DNA of 64,000 bases from Hyphomonadaceae bacterium BL14 (GCA_027627705.1 CP091242.1:1393083-1457082); one strand, 5' to 3'; shown: positions 1 to 9,305, counted from the stretch's first letter. A program made the numbers and translations. The notes: generated from the letters alone by a model not told the origin.

Positions 1-209
1 CCCCCCCACGCACGATAACGCCAGCTGCATGGCGCAAGGCCCGCCGCAGCAGCACACGGGCGGCGCACTGGTGGCGTGCCGGCTCCAAAATGAAGACATT
101 GCGCGCGCGGCCGTCAGGCCACGCCCATGGCGGTGCCCCGGCGCTCCAACCCGGCGCGCCTCGACGCCGGCGCGCTCACGCCCGATAGGGCCAGGCGTGC
201 CGCTGCCTC
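1..209. other. Non-coding flank, nothing recognised
   Basis: This stretch lies downstream of cysNC, which ends at 210 on the minus strand. Only short GC-driven open frames are present and I recognise no protein, RNA or terminator with a U-tract. It opens with a run of seven C. Confidence 0.4.
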
Positions 210-2114
210 CTACCCGATCATACCGCGCTTGATCAGCTGCTCGATAACCTCTTCGGCGGCAGCTTCAGCGGACAGATCAGCCGTTTTCAGGTGCAGCTCG
301 GGCGTTTCGGGCGACTCATACGGACTGTCGAAGCCGGTGAAATTCTTGATCTCGCCCGCTTGAGCCTTGCGATAGAGGCCCTTGGGGTCGCGCTGGATGC
401 ACAGCTCCAGAGGTGCGTCCACGAACACCTCGATAAACTCGCCCGGCTCCATCAGCTCTCGCACCATCATGCGCTCGGCGCGGAAGGGCGAGATGAAAGA
501 GCAGGTCACGATCAGCCCGGCATCGACAAACAGACGGGCCACCTCGCCAATGCGGCGGATGTTTTCCACCCGGTCCACATCGGTGAAGCCCAGATCGCGA
601 TTGAGACCATGGCGGATATTATCGCCGTCCAGCGAATAGGTGTGCCGTCCGATCGCGGCGAGCTTGTGCTCGACCAGATTGGCGATGGTCGACTTGCCCG
701 CGCCCGACAGGCCGGTGAACCACAACACCGCCGGCCTCTGGCCCTTCAGCTCGGACCGGCGCGCCTTGGTCACGTCCATGGCGTAAGCATGCACGTTGCT
801 TGCCCGGCGCAGCGAGAAGGCGATCATGCCTGCGCCAACGGTTTGCTGGGTGAAGCGGTCGATCAGGATGAACGCACCGGTTTCGCGAAGCTCGGCATAA
901 GGGTCGAACGCGATGGCGCGTGCGGTGGACAGATTGCACACTCCAATCTCGTTGAGCTGCAGGCTCACGCCCGGCTCGCGCGCGAAGGTATTGACGTTGA
1001 GCTTGTGCTTCAGCGTGGTTACGCAGACCGGGGTGACCTGGCCGCCCGCCTTGAGAAGATAGGTGCGGCCGGGGATCATCTCCTCCTCGGCCATCCACAG
1101 GATTTCTGCCGCGAACTGGTCAGACACGTCGGGCCGGTCCCGGGCATCGGCAAGCATGTCGCCGCGCGCAATGTCGATCTCGCGATCGAGCACCAGTGTC
1201 ACCGCCTGACCGGCTTCAGCGCTGTCAAGATCGCCATCGGCCGTCACGATACGCGCAACTTTCGCGGTCTTGCCGCTCTGGGCCGCCACAATCTCATCGC
1301 CCGGCGCCACATGCCCGGCCGCAATGGAGCCGGTGAAGCCGCGAAAATCGAGATTGGGCCGGTTGACCCACTGCACCGGCATGCGGAACGGGTGATCGGC
1401 TGCCTCGGCCGCGTCCGTCTCGACGCTGTCGAGATGCTCCATCAGGGTCGGCCCGTCATGCCAGGCCATGTTGGCCGAACGCGAGAAGATATTGTCGCCA
1501 TACCGCGCCGAAATCGGAATCGGGGTGATGGTATCGAAGCCCAGCGCTTCGGCCACCCGCAGATAGTCGGATACGATCTCGTGGAAGCGCGCGCGCGAAT
1601 AGCCCGCCAGATCCATTTTGTTGATGGCAACCACGGCGTGGCGGATGCCCATCATGTCGGCGATATAGGTGTGCCGGCGGGTCTGGGTCAGCACGCCGCG
1701 GCGTGCATCCACCAGGATGATCGCCAAATCGGCCGTCGACGCACCGGTGGCCATATTGCGCGTGTATTGCTCGTGGCCAGGCGTGTCGGCGACGATGAAT
1801 TTGCGCTTCTGGGTGCTGAAGAAGCGATAGGCGACATCAATGGTGATGCCCTGCTCACGCTCGGCTTCAAGCCCGTCCAGCAGGAGGGCGAAATCGATCT
1901 CGTTCTCGCCGGTTGTGCCGTGTTTCCTGGAGTCCTTTTCAAGCGTCGCGATCTGATCTTCGAACAGGAGCTTGGAATCGTACAGGAGCCGGCCGATGAG
2001 CGTGGACTTGCCATCATCCACGGAGCCGCAGGTGATGAAGCGCAAAACTCCGCGCTCGCCCGCACGGGTGAGCCGGTCCAGCAAGGCAGCGCGTTCAGGG
2101 TTCATGGCGGACAT
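210..2114 (-). CDS. cysNC: Fused sulfate adenylyltransferase large subunit / adenylylsulfate kinase
   Basis: Two enzymes of sulfate activation are fused in 634 residues. The N-terminal two thirds is a CysN GTPase: the P-loop GSVDDGKS lies near residue 31, and [11 protein letters not shown] and NKMDLAG follow. It drives APS formation with CysD. The C-terminal part, from about residue 455, is APS kinase (CysC) with its own P-loop GLSGAGKST near 471 and the [10 protein letters not shown] motif, and it makes PAPS. The length matches the known CysNC fusions of alphaproteobacteria. The ATG at 2114 lies two bases beyond the cysD stop, so the two genes form one operon read cysD-cysNC. PAPS can feed cysteine synthesis or sulfotransferases such as the one at 54578-56611. 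Confidence 0.96.
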   Translation of the reverse strand: MSAMNPERAALLDRLTRAGERGVLRFITCGSVDDGKSTLIGRLLYDSKLLFEDQIATLEKDSRKHGTTGENEIDFALLLDGLEAEREQGITIDVAYRFFSTQKRKFIVADTPGHEQYTRNMATGASTADLAIILVDARRGVLTQTRRHTYIADMMGIRHAVVAINKMDLAGYSRARFHEIVSDYLRVAEALGFDTITPIPISARYGDNIFSRSANMAWHDGPTLMEHLDSVETDAAEAADHPFRMPVQWVNRPNLDFRGFTGSIAAGHVAPGDEIVAAQSGKTAKVARIVTADGDLDSAEAGQAVTLVLDREIDIARGDMLADARDRPDVSDQFAAEILWMAEEEMIPGRTYLLKAGGQVTPVCVTTLKHKLNVNTFAREPGVSLQLNEIGVCNLSTARAIAFDPYAELRETGAFILIDRFTQQTVGAGMIAFSLRRASNVHAYAMDVTKARRSELKGQRPAVLWFTGLSGAGKSTIANLVEHKLAAIGRHTYSLDGDNIRHGLNRDLGFTDVDRVENIRRIGEVARLFVDAGLIVTCSFISPFRAERMMVRELMEPGEFIEVFVDAPLELCIQRDPKGLYRKAQAGEIKNFTGFDSPYESPETPELHLKTADLSAEAAAEEVIEQLIKRGMIG

Positions 2115-2116
2115 GG

Positions 2117-3085
2117 TCAGAAATACCCCTCGCGCTTTTTCTTCTCCATGGAGCCGGCCTCGTCATGGTCGATCAGCCTGCCCGAGCGCTCCGAGGTGCG
2201 CGCGGTCAGCATTTCCAGAACGATAGCCTCCACCGTATCGGCGCCGGACTCGATAGCGCCTGTAAGGGGATAACAGCCCAGGGTGCGGAAGCGGATCTGG
2301 CGCATCTGCGCGGTCTCGCCGGGCTTGAATGCGAAGCGGTCATCATCAACCATCAGGATCTGGCCATCGCGCTCGATCACCGGACGTTCAGCGGCCAGGT
2401 AGAGCGGCACGATCGGGATGTCGTCCTCGAGGATGTATTGCCAGATATCCAGCTCGGTCCAGTTGGACAGCGGGAAGACCCGGATCGACTCGCCCTGGCG
2501 GATGCGCGTGTTGAAGGTGCGCCAAAGCTCCGGGCGCTGATTGCGCGGATCCCACCCGTGATGGGCGTCGCGGAAGGAGAAGATGCGCTCCTTGGCGCGG
2601 CTTTTCTCCTCATCGCGGCGCGCCCCGCCGAAGGCCGCGTCATACCGGTGGCGCGTCATGGCGGCGCGCAGCGCCTCGGTTTTCATAACCTGGGTGTGCA
2701 GGTTCGATCCCGATGCGAACGGATTGATCCCGCGCTTCAAGCCCTCTTCATTGATCTCCACACGCAATTCCAGCCCCAGCGCCTCGGCCAGAGCGTCGCG
2801 ATAGGTGATCATGTCGCGGAACTTCCACGTGGTGTCCACGTGCTGCAGCGGGAAGGGCGGGCGCGAGGGATAGAAGGCTTTGAGCGCCAGATGCAGCATC
2901 ACGGCAGAATCCTTGCCGATGGAATACAGCATCACCGGACGTTCGAACTCGGCGGCCACCTCGCGCATGATGTGGATGGATTCCGCCTCCAGCGCCGCCA
3001 GATGCGGCGACAGGGGGCGTACGCGCGGCCTCGGGCTCTTGAAGCGCGCGGCATACTCGTTGATGCGGCTGACGATGTTGTTCAT
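2117..3085 (-). CDS. cysD: Sulfate adenylyltransferase small subunit
   Basis: CysD is the PP-loop subunit of ATP sulfurylase and forms adenosine 5'-phosphosulfate from ATP and sulfate together with CysN. The 322-residue product shows the PP-loop motif [10 protein letters not shown] near residue 55, the [22 protein letters not shown] region, and the [10 protein letters not shown] segment typical of the family. It is first in the operon, with two bases between its stop and the cysNC start. The ATG at 3085 is preceded by an unusual run of nine G (minus strand), which must act as or overlap the ribosome-binding site. Length is slightly above the usual 300 because of an N-terminal extension. Confidence 0.95.
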   Translation of the reverse strand: MNNIVSRINEYAARFKSPRPRVRPLSPHLAALEAESIHIMREVAAEFERPVMLYSIGKDSAVMLHLALKAFYPSRPPFPLQHVDTTWKFRDMITYRDALAEALGLELRVEINEEGLKRGINPFASGSNLHTQVMKTEALRAAMTRHRYDAAFGGARRDEEKSRAKERIFSFRDAHHGWDPRNQRPELWRTFNTRIRQGESIRVFPLSNWTELDIWQYILEDDIPIVPLYLAAERPVIERDGQILMVDDDRFAFKPGETAQMRQIRFRTLGCYPLTGAIESGADTVEAIVLEMLTARTSERSGRLIDHDEAGSMEKKKREGYF

Positions 3086-3087
3086 GT

Positions 3088-3096
3088 CCCCCCCCC
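3088..3096 (-). promoter_or_regulatory. G9 homopolymer at the cysD ribosome-binding site
   Basis: On the minus strand nine consecutive G precede the cysD ATG with two bases between. No separate purine-rich Shine-Dalgarno is visible, so the tract itself probably binds the ribosome. Such tracts can vary in length by slippage; whether this one does cannot be judged from one sequence. Confidence 0.5.
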
Positions 3097-3240
3097 GGGC
3101 AAGCCGTGAGTTTGGATTGTTAGTTTCGCAGGCGCAGCAAGGGAAGCCCTGTTGTTGTGTTTTTACTCAGCCAGCACACAGTTTCTGATGCCCGGTGGCA
3201 TGCGTGCCGATCTCCCCGGACAATTGAGTGACCGCACTGA

Positions 3241-3384
3241 GCACCGTGCAGCGGACCTGCACGCTCGGTGCCATTCCGGGTCAGGTCTTTTTCGAACTCT
3301 CAGGCCCCGGACCGGGATCATCATCGCCACAGCACCGCCCGCCAGCAGGCGGGCTTCCGATACTGCCCCTTTCACGCCTGAGAG
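3241..3384. other. Highly structured intergenic region, possible leader RNA
   Basis: The 412-base gap between divergent cysD and the O-antigen-ligase-like gene holds nested inverted repeats. GCACCG-TGCAG at 3241-3251 pairs with CTGCA (3257-3261) and CGGTGC (3266-3271). CTCTCAGGC (3297-3305) pairs perfectly with GCCTGAGAG (3376-3384). Inside that long stem lies a 7-bp hairpin GCCCGCC-AGCA-GGCGGGC around 3338-3355. The region could fold as the leader of either flanking transcript. I do not recognise a known riboswitch: the CTCTCAGGC element recalls the glycine aptamer, but the rest of that aptamer is missing. Confidence 0.4.
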
Positions 3385-3497
3385 AGCCGGGCCGTAGGCA
3401 AAGCAAGCAGTCATGCACCGCCGAAGTACCAGGATTTCTGACCACCCTTCCCATAAAGCGCGGGCGGGGCTATGCGTGGATCCTCGGGGAGTTAGGC

Positions 3498-5351
3498 ATG
3501 CTGAAAACAGTCGCGGCCTCGGCCGGCCTTTTGATTATCGCCATTGCGCTGATGCTGTTTGGCGCGGACTCTCCGGCCGCCGCGCTCATTTTGTCAGCAG
3601 CGCTTTGCATCATCGCCCTTGTCACGGCGCTGGACCGCAGCTCCGGCGCAACGCCCGGCAGCGTACTGTTTCTGGCCCTCATCGGGGCCTGGCTGCTTTT
3701 CGGGCTGTTTCAGCCCGGCTGGGTCAGCTCGGGCGCTCATGAGTACGCCGCACTCGCCGGTGCTGTTGCAATCTGGTCAACGGCGCGCTCAGCAAGCCAG
3801 TCCACCAAAGTGGCCGAGTGGCTCTGGCGCGCCACGCTTGGCCTGGGACTGGCTTTCGCGTCTGTGGCGTTCATCAGCTTTCTGACCGATCCGAGCCTGT
3901 TGCTCTGGTCCGAGCATCCCTATGGCAGGACTTCCCGGCTCAGTGCGCCGTTCTTGTCAGCTAACACAGCGGCGACCTTCTATGCGCTGATCGCGGTGAT
4001 GGCGACCGCGGAAATCCTGCGTGCCCTGCGCAGCGCCAAGCCGAACGCCAGCCGTATCAAACAGATCGAGACGCGCGTCCAGGCCAGCGCCTTCGGGCTC
4101 ATCACCGCCCTGGTCTCACTGACCTGCGTCTTCCTGACCGCGTCGCGCGCCGGCGCCACCGTGTGTGCGCTCGCGATCGCCGGTCTCATCATCTGGCATG
4201 GCCTGTCGCGCTGGCGCAGCGGCGAAGCGCGCAGCCTTGCGGGCTGGATCGCACCGATCGTGCTGATCAGCATGCTCGCGGCTGCGTTCCTGTTGTCCGG
4301 CGCGCTATACTCTGACCGCCTGGCCGCGACCGTGTTTGACGAAAATACAGACCGGGCGATCCTGCTGTCCGCGTATTGGCAAGCCCTCGAAATCGCGCCG
4401 TGGTTCGGGCACGGACCGGGCGGGTTTGAATACATCAACGCCCTGATCGCCGACGCGCGCAACGCCGGCATGATCATGAATCAGGGTGCCGCGCACAATG
4501 TTGTCCAGCAATGGCTCCTGCAGGCCGGGCTGGTGGGAACGATTGTCGGTGCTGGTGTCTTGGCCGCGCTGATACGGCTTGTCGTCATGGGCCTCTGGCG
4601 TCGCCAGCAGCAGACCCTCTACCTCAAAGCTGTCATCATGATCGGCGTTCTCGTGTTCGCCCACGCGATGGTCGACTACGCCCTCGAAATTCCAGCCTTC
4701 ATGTGGATGTTCGCGTGGGTGCTGGGCCTGGGCGCAGGGATCGCCTCTGGCGGCTCCAGGCCCCAGCGCTTGATCGGGCGGACCCAGACCATGGTCAAGA
4801 TTAGCGCGGCCTATGCGCTCGCGCTCGCCGCCGGGCTCAGCTTTTACGCTGCCGAGGACCGGCTCAAGGCCCAGTCGGTGCGGACCATGGACGAAGCGCG
4901 CTTTGTTCAGAGAATCGAGCGCGACACGTTCAAGCTTCCGTCAGGATCGGCCTGGCTGATGGAGGCTTATGCCGACCGGGCGTTCCGGCTGGATGCCCCG
5001 AGCGCGCCGATCGCGCGCGCAGCGCTTCAACGCGCCATCGCCAGAGAGCCGCGCAGCGGTACGCTGTGGATGAAGCTGGCCTATGCCGAATATCTGGCAA
5101 GCCCCGGCTGGACGGACAGCGGTATCGAGGCGATGCGCCAGTCCTATCTGCATCTTCCCTATGCGCGCATTACCCGCAGCGAGCGGCAGATGCGCGCCGA
5201 TAATCTGCGTGACTGGCGCCTGGCCTTCGTGGCGGTGGACTGGGCCCGCCTGCCGGAGGACGTGCAGGCCGCCGCGCGGCGCGAAGCCCGCCTGCTGCCC
5301 ACCCGCCAGCGCCGGGCCTGGTATGAGCAGATCGGCGAGAGCGAAGGCTGA
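3498..5351 (+). CDS. O-antigen ligase / Wzy-like polytopic membrane protein
   Basis: The 617-residue product is a polytopic inner-membrane protein, with about ten hydrophobic segments in its first 430 residues. The segment FGHGPGGFEYINAL in a periplasmic loop and HNVVQQWLLQAGLVG match the Wzy_C/O-antigen ligase fold, which joins or polymerises lipid-linked glycans. The C-terminal 170 residues are soluble, alpha-helical and TPR-like. I start at ATG 3498 (MLKTVAAS), which has GGGGAG a few bases upstream, rather than the frame opening at 3228, whose extra 90 residues look non-coding. The last 136 bases recur at 17083-17224. Substrate (lipid A core, capsule or holdfast glycan) cannot be told; ugd and the epimerase downstream suggest an acidic polysaccharide. 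Confidence 0.85.
   Translation: MLKTVAASAGLLIIAIALMLFGADSPAAALILSAALCIIALVTALDRSSGATPGSVLFLALIGAWLLFGLFQPGWVSSGAHEYAALAGAVAIWSTARSASQSTKVAEWLWRATLGLGLAFASVAFISFLTDPSLLLWSEHPYGRTSRLSAPFLSANTAATFYALIAVMATAEILRALRSAKPNASRIKQIETRVQASAFGLITALVSLTCVFLTASRAGATVCALAIAGLIIWHGLSRWRSGEARSLAGWIAPIVLISMLAAAFLLSGALYSDRLAATVFDENTDRAILLSAYWQALEIAPWFGHGPGGFEYINALIADARNAGMIMNQGAAHNVVQQWLLQAGLVGTIVGAGVLAALIRLVVMGLWRRQQQTLYLKAVIMIGVLVFAHAMVDYALEIPAFMWMFAWVLGLGAGIASGGSRPQRLIGRTQTMVKISAAYALALAAGLSFYAAEDRLKAQSVRTMDEARFVQRIERDTFKLPSGSAWLMEAYADRAFRLDAPSAPIARAALQRAIAREPRSGTLWMKLAYAEYLASPGWTDSGIEAMRQSYLHLPYARITRSERQMRADNLRDWRLAFVAVDWARLPEDVQAAARREARLLPTRQRRAWYEQIGESEG
5216..5351 (+). repeat. Direct repeat, left copy (3' end of O-antigen-ligase gene)
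   Basis: Bases 5216-5344 match 17083-17211 with four mismatches. The two copies then differ by one 6-base insertion (an extra gagcga unit in the right copy) and one substitution before the common TGA. Both copies are on the plus strand. Homology begins inside the coding sequence, at the RLAFVAVDW residues, and stops at the stop codon. Confidence 0.93.
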
Positions 5352-5422
5352 AATTCACCCTGTCTTGAATGCAGCCTGGAGACTTTGCACGCTTTGCATC
5401 AGATGGCCGCGCTGAGAATGGC

Positions 5423-6100
5423 CTAGCCGGCCTCCTCTGCTCCGTCGATGCTCAGCAGGGTCAGAGCGTGCCCGCCCCCCTGAATGAGCGTCTGACCAAA
5501 AAGCTCGGCCGATGACAGCGATGACAGCCAGGCTTCCACATCGAGCTGAGCCTATTGGGTCGGGGCACCCAGAGGCCAGGACCTATCCAGCTCCGGCAGG
5601 CGCTCGCGGATCCTCGGGCGCAGGAACGGGAAGCCCTCCCCGCGAACATAGGCGGTCATGCGGCCGTGCTGGCTGAACACCACAGCGAGCCTGTCAGCAT
5701 GCAGCTCGACATAGCGCCTTGCTGCCGCGGCTTTGCTGATGTCGAGGCGCTCGCCGGCTGAGATGATCTGCGACAGACCGGGCTCGCACATCACGAACGG
5801 CTTCATGAGGCGCATGGGCGCAAGGAGCTCGATGGCGAACCGGTTGGCTTCAGCTTCCTGACGCAAATGCTGACTATGTTGCTTGCCCTCGACCATGTCC
5901 TTGCGGCTGCACTGGAAGCCGGCATCGCCAACCGGCTTGTGCCAGAGGCTCAGAAAATGTCCCAGCTCATGGGCCAGGCTGAAATTTCGCCGGCGCGGCG
6001 AGCTGTTGGCGTTCAGGGCAATGACGGGCAAAGTCTCTGTGGCCCAGACACGCGGGCGAGCCCGGCAGTGAGCGGCGCGTGATCGTGCTAAGGAGACGCA
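5423..6100 (-). pseudogene. Broken ImmA/IrrE-family metallopeptidase gene
   Basis: A frame on the minus strand encodes the zinc-peptidase core of ImmA/IrrE proteins: PVIALN, then RRRNFSLAHELGHFL with the HELGH metal site, then EAEANRFAIELL. These enzymes usually cleave phage/ICE repressors or act in stress control. The gene looks dead. The frame opens at a stop at 6101-6103 with no ATG or GTG before the core, only TTG at 6029-6031, so the N-terminal part (often an XRE helix-turn-helix) is lost. A TAG at 5552-5554 also interrupts it. Beyond the TAG the same frame continues sensibly for 42 codons (WLSSL, QTLIQGGGHALTLL) to TAG at 5423, matching the usual family C-terminus. A short 159-residue product from the TTG remains possible. 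Confidence 0.78.
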
Positions 6101-6113
6101 TCAGGGGGGCGCG

Positions 6114-7088
6114 TCACACGCCCTCCCAGCCCCGCCACCAGTGCGCAAATCGCACCAGCCCTTCGGCCAGCATCACTTTCGGCTTGTAACCGATCAGGGC
6201 GTTCAGCTTGGAGACGTCGGCATAGGTCGCCGGCACGTCGCCCGGCTGCATGGGGCGCATGATTTTCTGCGCTGTCAGGCCCAGCGCGGTTTCGAGGGTC
6301 GAGATCATGTCCATCAGCCCGACCGGGTGGCTGTCGCCGATATTATAGATCTCATGGCTACGGCGGGACGGCTGGTGGTCGAGCACGCCGGTCACCCCGT
6401 CCACGATGTCGTCGATATAGGTGAAATCGCGCGCCATGCGGCCCTCGCCATAGACCTCGATGGGTTCACCGCGCGCCATGGCCTGCGCAAACTTGAAATA
6501 GGCCATGTCCGGCCGGCCCCAGGGTCCGTAAACCGTGAAGAAGCGCAGGCCCGACTGCGGGAAGCCGTACAGGCTCGCATAGCTGGCGCTCAAGAGCTCG
6601 CACGACCGCTTGGTCGCGGCATAGAGCGAGACCGGCGAGACGGTGGGATCATCCTCACGGAACCCCTCACCGCCCAGCGGACGGTGGCCATAGACTGAGC
6701 TGGACGAGGCATAGACCAGATGCTCCACGCCGTTATGGCGCGCCGCTTCCAGAACGGACAGATGCCCGGCGAGATTGGAGCGCTCGTAGGCGAATGGGTT
6801 TTCCAGCGAGTAGCGCACCCCCGCCTGCGCGGCCAAATGCACGATCCGGCGCACACCATTCGCGCGCACCAGCTCCATCATGGCGTCCGGGTCGGCGATA
6901 TCACTACGCACCATCGTAAAGCCGGCACGCGCCGCCAGCCGGGCCGCACGCGCCTCCTTCAGGCGTGGATCGTAATAGGCGTTGAAATCATCGATACCGA
7001 TGACGTGCTCACCGCGATCAAGCAGGCGTTCGGCCACGTGCATGCCGATAAAGCCGGCCGCACCCGTCACCAGGATCGGGTCACTCAT
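6114..7088 (-). CDS. NAD-dependent epimerase, UDP-glucuronate 4-epimerase-like
   Basis: The 324-residue protein is an extended short-chain dehydrogenase. Its Rossmann motif GAAGFIG is at residues 9-15, with D38-type IDDFNAYYDPRLK following. Catalytic SSSSVYG is in the middle and YAATK lies near residue 155. The FNAYYDPxLK and GLRFFTVYGPWGRPDMAYFKF segments are typical of UDP-glucuronate 4-epimerases (LpsL/CapI/GAE), which convert UDP-glucuronate to UDP-galacturonate. It is followed on the same strand by an upstream ugd that would supply its substrate (85 bases between them), so a ugd-epimerase operon is likely. Assignment to this substrate rather than UDP-glucose is inferred from family motifs and neighbour. 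Confidence 0.9.
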   Translation of the reverse strand: MSDPILVTGAAGFIGMHVAERLLDRGEHVIGIDDFNAYYDPRLKEARAARLAARAGFTMVRSDIADPDAMMELVRANGVRRIVHLAAQAGVRYSLENPFAYERSNLAGHLSVLEAARHNGVEHLVYASSSSVYGHRPLGGEGFREDDPTVSPVSLYAATKRSCELLSASYASLYGFPQSGLRFFTVYGPWGRPDMAYFKFAQAMARGEPIEVYGEGRMARDFTYIDDIVDGVTGVLDHQPSRRSHEIYNIGDSHPVGLMDMISTLETALGLTAQKIMRPMQPGDVPATYADVSKLNALIGYKPKVMLAEGLVRFAHWWRGWEGV

Positions 7089-7172
7089 CGTATTTTAGCC
7101 CTCCAGCGTCGCGCCTGAAGCGCGCTGCCATACGTCTATCCAACCGGCACCCGGGTGCCATATCCGTCCTTA

Positions 7173-8339
7173 TCAATCGGACCCGAACACGTCGCGGGTG
7201 AACACCTTGTGTTCCACATCGCGTATCTCATCGGTGACGCGGTTGGCGATGATGATATCGCTATCGCGCTTGAGCCGTTCGAGATCACGCACCACCTGCG
7301 ATCCGAAGAATGTAGCCTCGTTCAACACCGGCTCATACACGATCACCGGGATGCCCTTGGCCTTCACGCGCTTCATGATCCCCTGAATGGACGAGTCGCG
7401 GAAATTGTCGCTGCCGGCCTTCATCACCAGGCGATAGACGCCAACGACCTTGGGGGCGCGCGCAATGATCTGGTCCGCCAGAAAGTCCTTGCGCGTGCTG
7501 TTGGCGTCGATGATGGCGCGGATCAGATTCTGGGGCACGTCGCTGTAATTGGCCAGCAGCTGGCGTGTGTCCTTGGGCAGGCAGTAGCCGCCATAGCCAA
7601 ACGACGGATTATTGTAGTGCGCGCCCACCCTCGGATCGAGGCAGACCCCGTCAATGATCTGGCGCGTATCCATGCCGCCCGACATGGCGTAGCTGTCGAG
7701 CTCGTTGAAAAACGCCACGCGCATGGCCAGGAAGGTGTTGGCGAACAGCTTGATTGCCTCGGCTTCACGCGCGCCGGTGAACAGGACGGGGATGTCCTCT
7801 TTCACCGCCCCCTCCACCAGCATGTTGGCAAACTGGTGCGCGCGGTCGCAATCAGCGCCGATCACGATGCGCGAAGGATGCAGATTGTCATAGAGCGCCC
7901 TGCCCTCACGCAGGAACTCGGGCGAGAAAAAGATCCCGTGCGTGTTCCAAGTCTCGCGCACACGATCGACAAAGCCCACCGGGATGGTGGACTTCACCAC
8001 GATGGTGGCGTGCGGGTTGACCCCCATCACGTCTGCGATGACAGCTTCGACCGAGGACGTATCGAAGAAATTGGTCTTGGGGTCATAATTGGTGGGTGTG
8101 GCCACGATGACGAAATCGGCGTCTCGATAGGCGCTCGCCGCGTCGCGTGTCGCCGTCAGCGACAGATCGCGCTCGCCCAGGAACGCTTCGAGCTCCGCAT
8201 CAACGATGGGGCTACGGCGCGCGTTGAGCAGCGCCACGCGCTCATCACTGATGTCGACCGCGATCACATCGTGGTTCTGGGCCAGGAGAACGGCGTTGGC
8301 CAGTCCCACATAGCCAATGCCTGCAACTGCGATTTTCAA
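7173..8339 (-). CDS. ugd: UDP-glucose 6-dehydrogenase
   Basis: This NAD-dependent four-electron dehydrogenase oxidises UDP-glucose to UDP-glucuronate. The nucleotide-binding GIGYVG is at the N-terminus, SPEFLREG sits mid-protein, and the catalytic cysteine is in [10 protein letters not shown] near residue 252. At 388 residues it matches the short Ugd form. I choose TTG at 8339 ([12 protein letters not shown] read as Met-Lys), with GGGGGG-C-GG a few bases upstream. The longer frame to 8354 also opens with TTG and would turn that Shine-Dalgarno into codons. It lies just upstream of the epimerase gene and probably shares its transcript. Confidence 0.93.
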   Translation of the reverse strand: MKIAVAGIGYVGLANAVLLAQNHDVIAVDISDERVALLNARRSPIVDAELEAFLGERDLSLTATRDAASAYRDADFVIVATPTNYDPKTNFFDTSSVEAVIADVMGVNPHATIVVKSTIPVGFVDRVRETWNTHGIFFSPEFLREGRALYDNLHPSRIVIGADCDRAHQFANMLVEGAVKEDIPVLFTGAREAEAIKLFANTFLAMRVAFFNELDSYAMSGGMDTRQIIDGVCLDPRVGAHYNNPSFGYGGYCLPKDTRQLLANYSDVPQNLIRAIIDANSTRKDFLADQIIARAPKVVGVYRLVMKAGSDNFRDSSIQGIMKRVKAKGIPVIVYEPVLNEATFFGSQVVRDLERLKRDSDIIIANRVTDEIRDVEHKVFTRDVFGSD

Positions 8340-8429
8340 TGAACCGCCCCCCAAAACCCCAGCCCTTCAACGCGGGCGCACCATAATCGGCTTGGTGCCA
8401 AACTGCCAAACCAGATCGCATGTCACCAG

Positions 8430-8646
8430 GCACATGCGACGACCTCACCCTGAGCCAGGCGGGGGTGAGGTCTCGCTCATCAAAGCGATCGTCCACTTGC
8501 CTGCTGCGCAGTGCGTACCGCCAGGCCGAGGGTCGGCAGAGGGGTTGAACCGCCGCGATCAGGCGCGCCCGCACCGACCGGTCGCCGCGATGGCACCAGG
8601 CCTTGATAAGGACCAGCCCCTCGTGCCGGTCCAACGGGGCGATCAT
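8430..8646 (-). pseudogene. Possible remnant of a sigma-32 (RpoH)-like gene
   Basis: A minus-strand frame from ATG 8646 reads PLDRHEGLVLIKAWCHRGDR, then RLIAAVQPL, RRYALRS-like and QVDDRFDERDL. The order EE/EG-xxL-xxAW-xxxGDR-xxRxxLxxAxxPL-x-Y-x-DDxxxEG resembles region 1.2-2.1 of sigma-32 proteins. No upstream coding (stop two codons before the ATG) or downstream sigma region 2.4/4 is visible, so if real it is a small decayed fragment. The match is by eye and weak; a chance resemblance in GC-rich DNA is possible. Confidence 0.27.
8441..8472. other. 10-bp inverted repeat hairpin
   Basis: GACCTCACCC at 8441-8450 pairs perfectly with GGGTGAGGTC at 8463-8472 around a 12-base loop. No T-run follows on either strand, so it is not a classical terminator. 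It lies about 100 bases upstream of ugd and could sit in its leader. Confidence 0.55.
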
Positions 8647-8674
8647 CGCCTACTCGCGCCAAACGATCTATCCC

Positions 8675-8740
8675 GTTTAGTTCCGAAACCATCTGGTAGC
8701 GCCGCTGGCGGGACTTGGCACGATAGTTTAGTTACGATAC
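8675..8740. promoter_or_regulatory. Repeated 15-mer upstream of the MarR gene, candidate operators
   Basis: GTTTAGTTCCGAAAC at 8675-8689 and GTTTAGTTACGATAC at 8726-8740 share GTTTAGTTNCGANAC, 51 bases apart. The second copy ends 10 bases before the ATG of the MarR gene. The AT content is higher than around it. Autoregulation by the adjacent MarR protein is the obvious guess. Confidence 0.45.
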
Positions 8741-8750
8741 TTTTTTGGTC

Positions 8751-9305
8751 ATGAAGTCCTCATCCCAGATCGCCGAACAGGTTATCCATCTGTCGCGCGC
8801 TGCGGGCGCGGCCGAGGCGCTGACGGCGGCCCAATGGGCCGCGCTGCGCTTTGCCGCCAGCGCCAATCGGCTCTCGGCCACGCCGGGCGCGTTCGCACGC
8901 TTTCACGGAGTGACCAAAGGGGCCGCCTCGCAGATTCTGGCCGGACTGACCCGGCGCGGCCTTCTGCAGGTGCGCGCAGCGCAGACCGACGCACGCCGCC
9001 GCCTGATCAGCCTGACACCTGCCGGGCGCGCCGCCCTCGCGCGCGATCCGGCGGCCCGGCTGAGCGCTGCCATCGCCGCCCTGGTGCCGACCGAGCGCGA
9101 CGCGCTGGCGGCCGGGCTGACAGCCCTGTCGCGCCAGCTGGCTGCCCCGCCCTGTCAAATCGCGATATTCGGCCTGTGCGAGGATTGCGCGCACCGCGGG
9201 CCGGGCGCGCCGCCCGCCTGCCTCGCCCATGATCTGGTCCATCCGGCCAGCGACCGGGACGGGTTCTGCGGTGATTTCATGCCTGCAGGCCTGGTAGCGA
9301 CATGA
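8751..9305 (+). CDS. MarR-family regulator with Cys-rich C-terminal tail
   Basis: The 184-residue protein has a MarR winged helix-turn-helix. TAAQWAALRF opens the core, FARFHGVTKGAASQILAGLTRRGLL forms the recognition region, and DARRRLISLTPAGRAAL forms the wing. After residue 140 comes an added tail, FGLCEDCAHRG then ACLAH and GFCGDF. With PC before FGLC it holds five cysteines and suits a metal or Fe-S/redox site. I start at ATG 8751; a TTG at 8745 would add two residues. The gene overlaps the DUF6522 gene by ATGA, so the two are co-translated. Likely role: sensing a redox or metal signal and controlling the following genes; this is inferred, as family members repress adjacent genes. Confidence 0.85.
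   Translation: MKSSSQIAEQVIHLSRAAGAAEALTAAQWAALRFAASANRLSATPGAFARFHGVTKGAASQILAGLTRRGLLQVRAAQTDARRRLISLTPAGRAALARDPAARLSAAIAALVPTERDALAAGLTALSRQLAAPPCQIAIFGLCEDCAHRGPGAPPACLAHDLVHPASDRDGFCGDFMPAGLVAT

Larger units (their letters stand above)
8340..8750. other. Intergenic stretch with decayed coding and hairpin
   Basis: This 410-base gap separates divergent ugd and the MarR gene. It contains a sigma-32-like remnant on the minus strand, a 10-bp hairpin and two repeated 15-base elements before the MarR gene, each listed separately. I see nothing else. Confidence 0.5.

Noticed and set aside
291..2273. Long open frame on the plus strand opposite cysNC
   Set aside because: It is a GC-rich shadow; its residues show no domain and it runs through both cys genes.
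3297..3420. Glycine-riboswitch-like CTCTCAGGC element
   Set aside because: The preceding GGAGAG stem and the CCGAAGGGGCA segment of the aptamer are absent on both strands.
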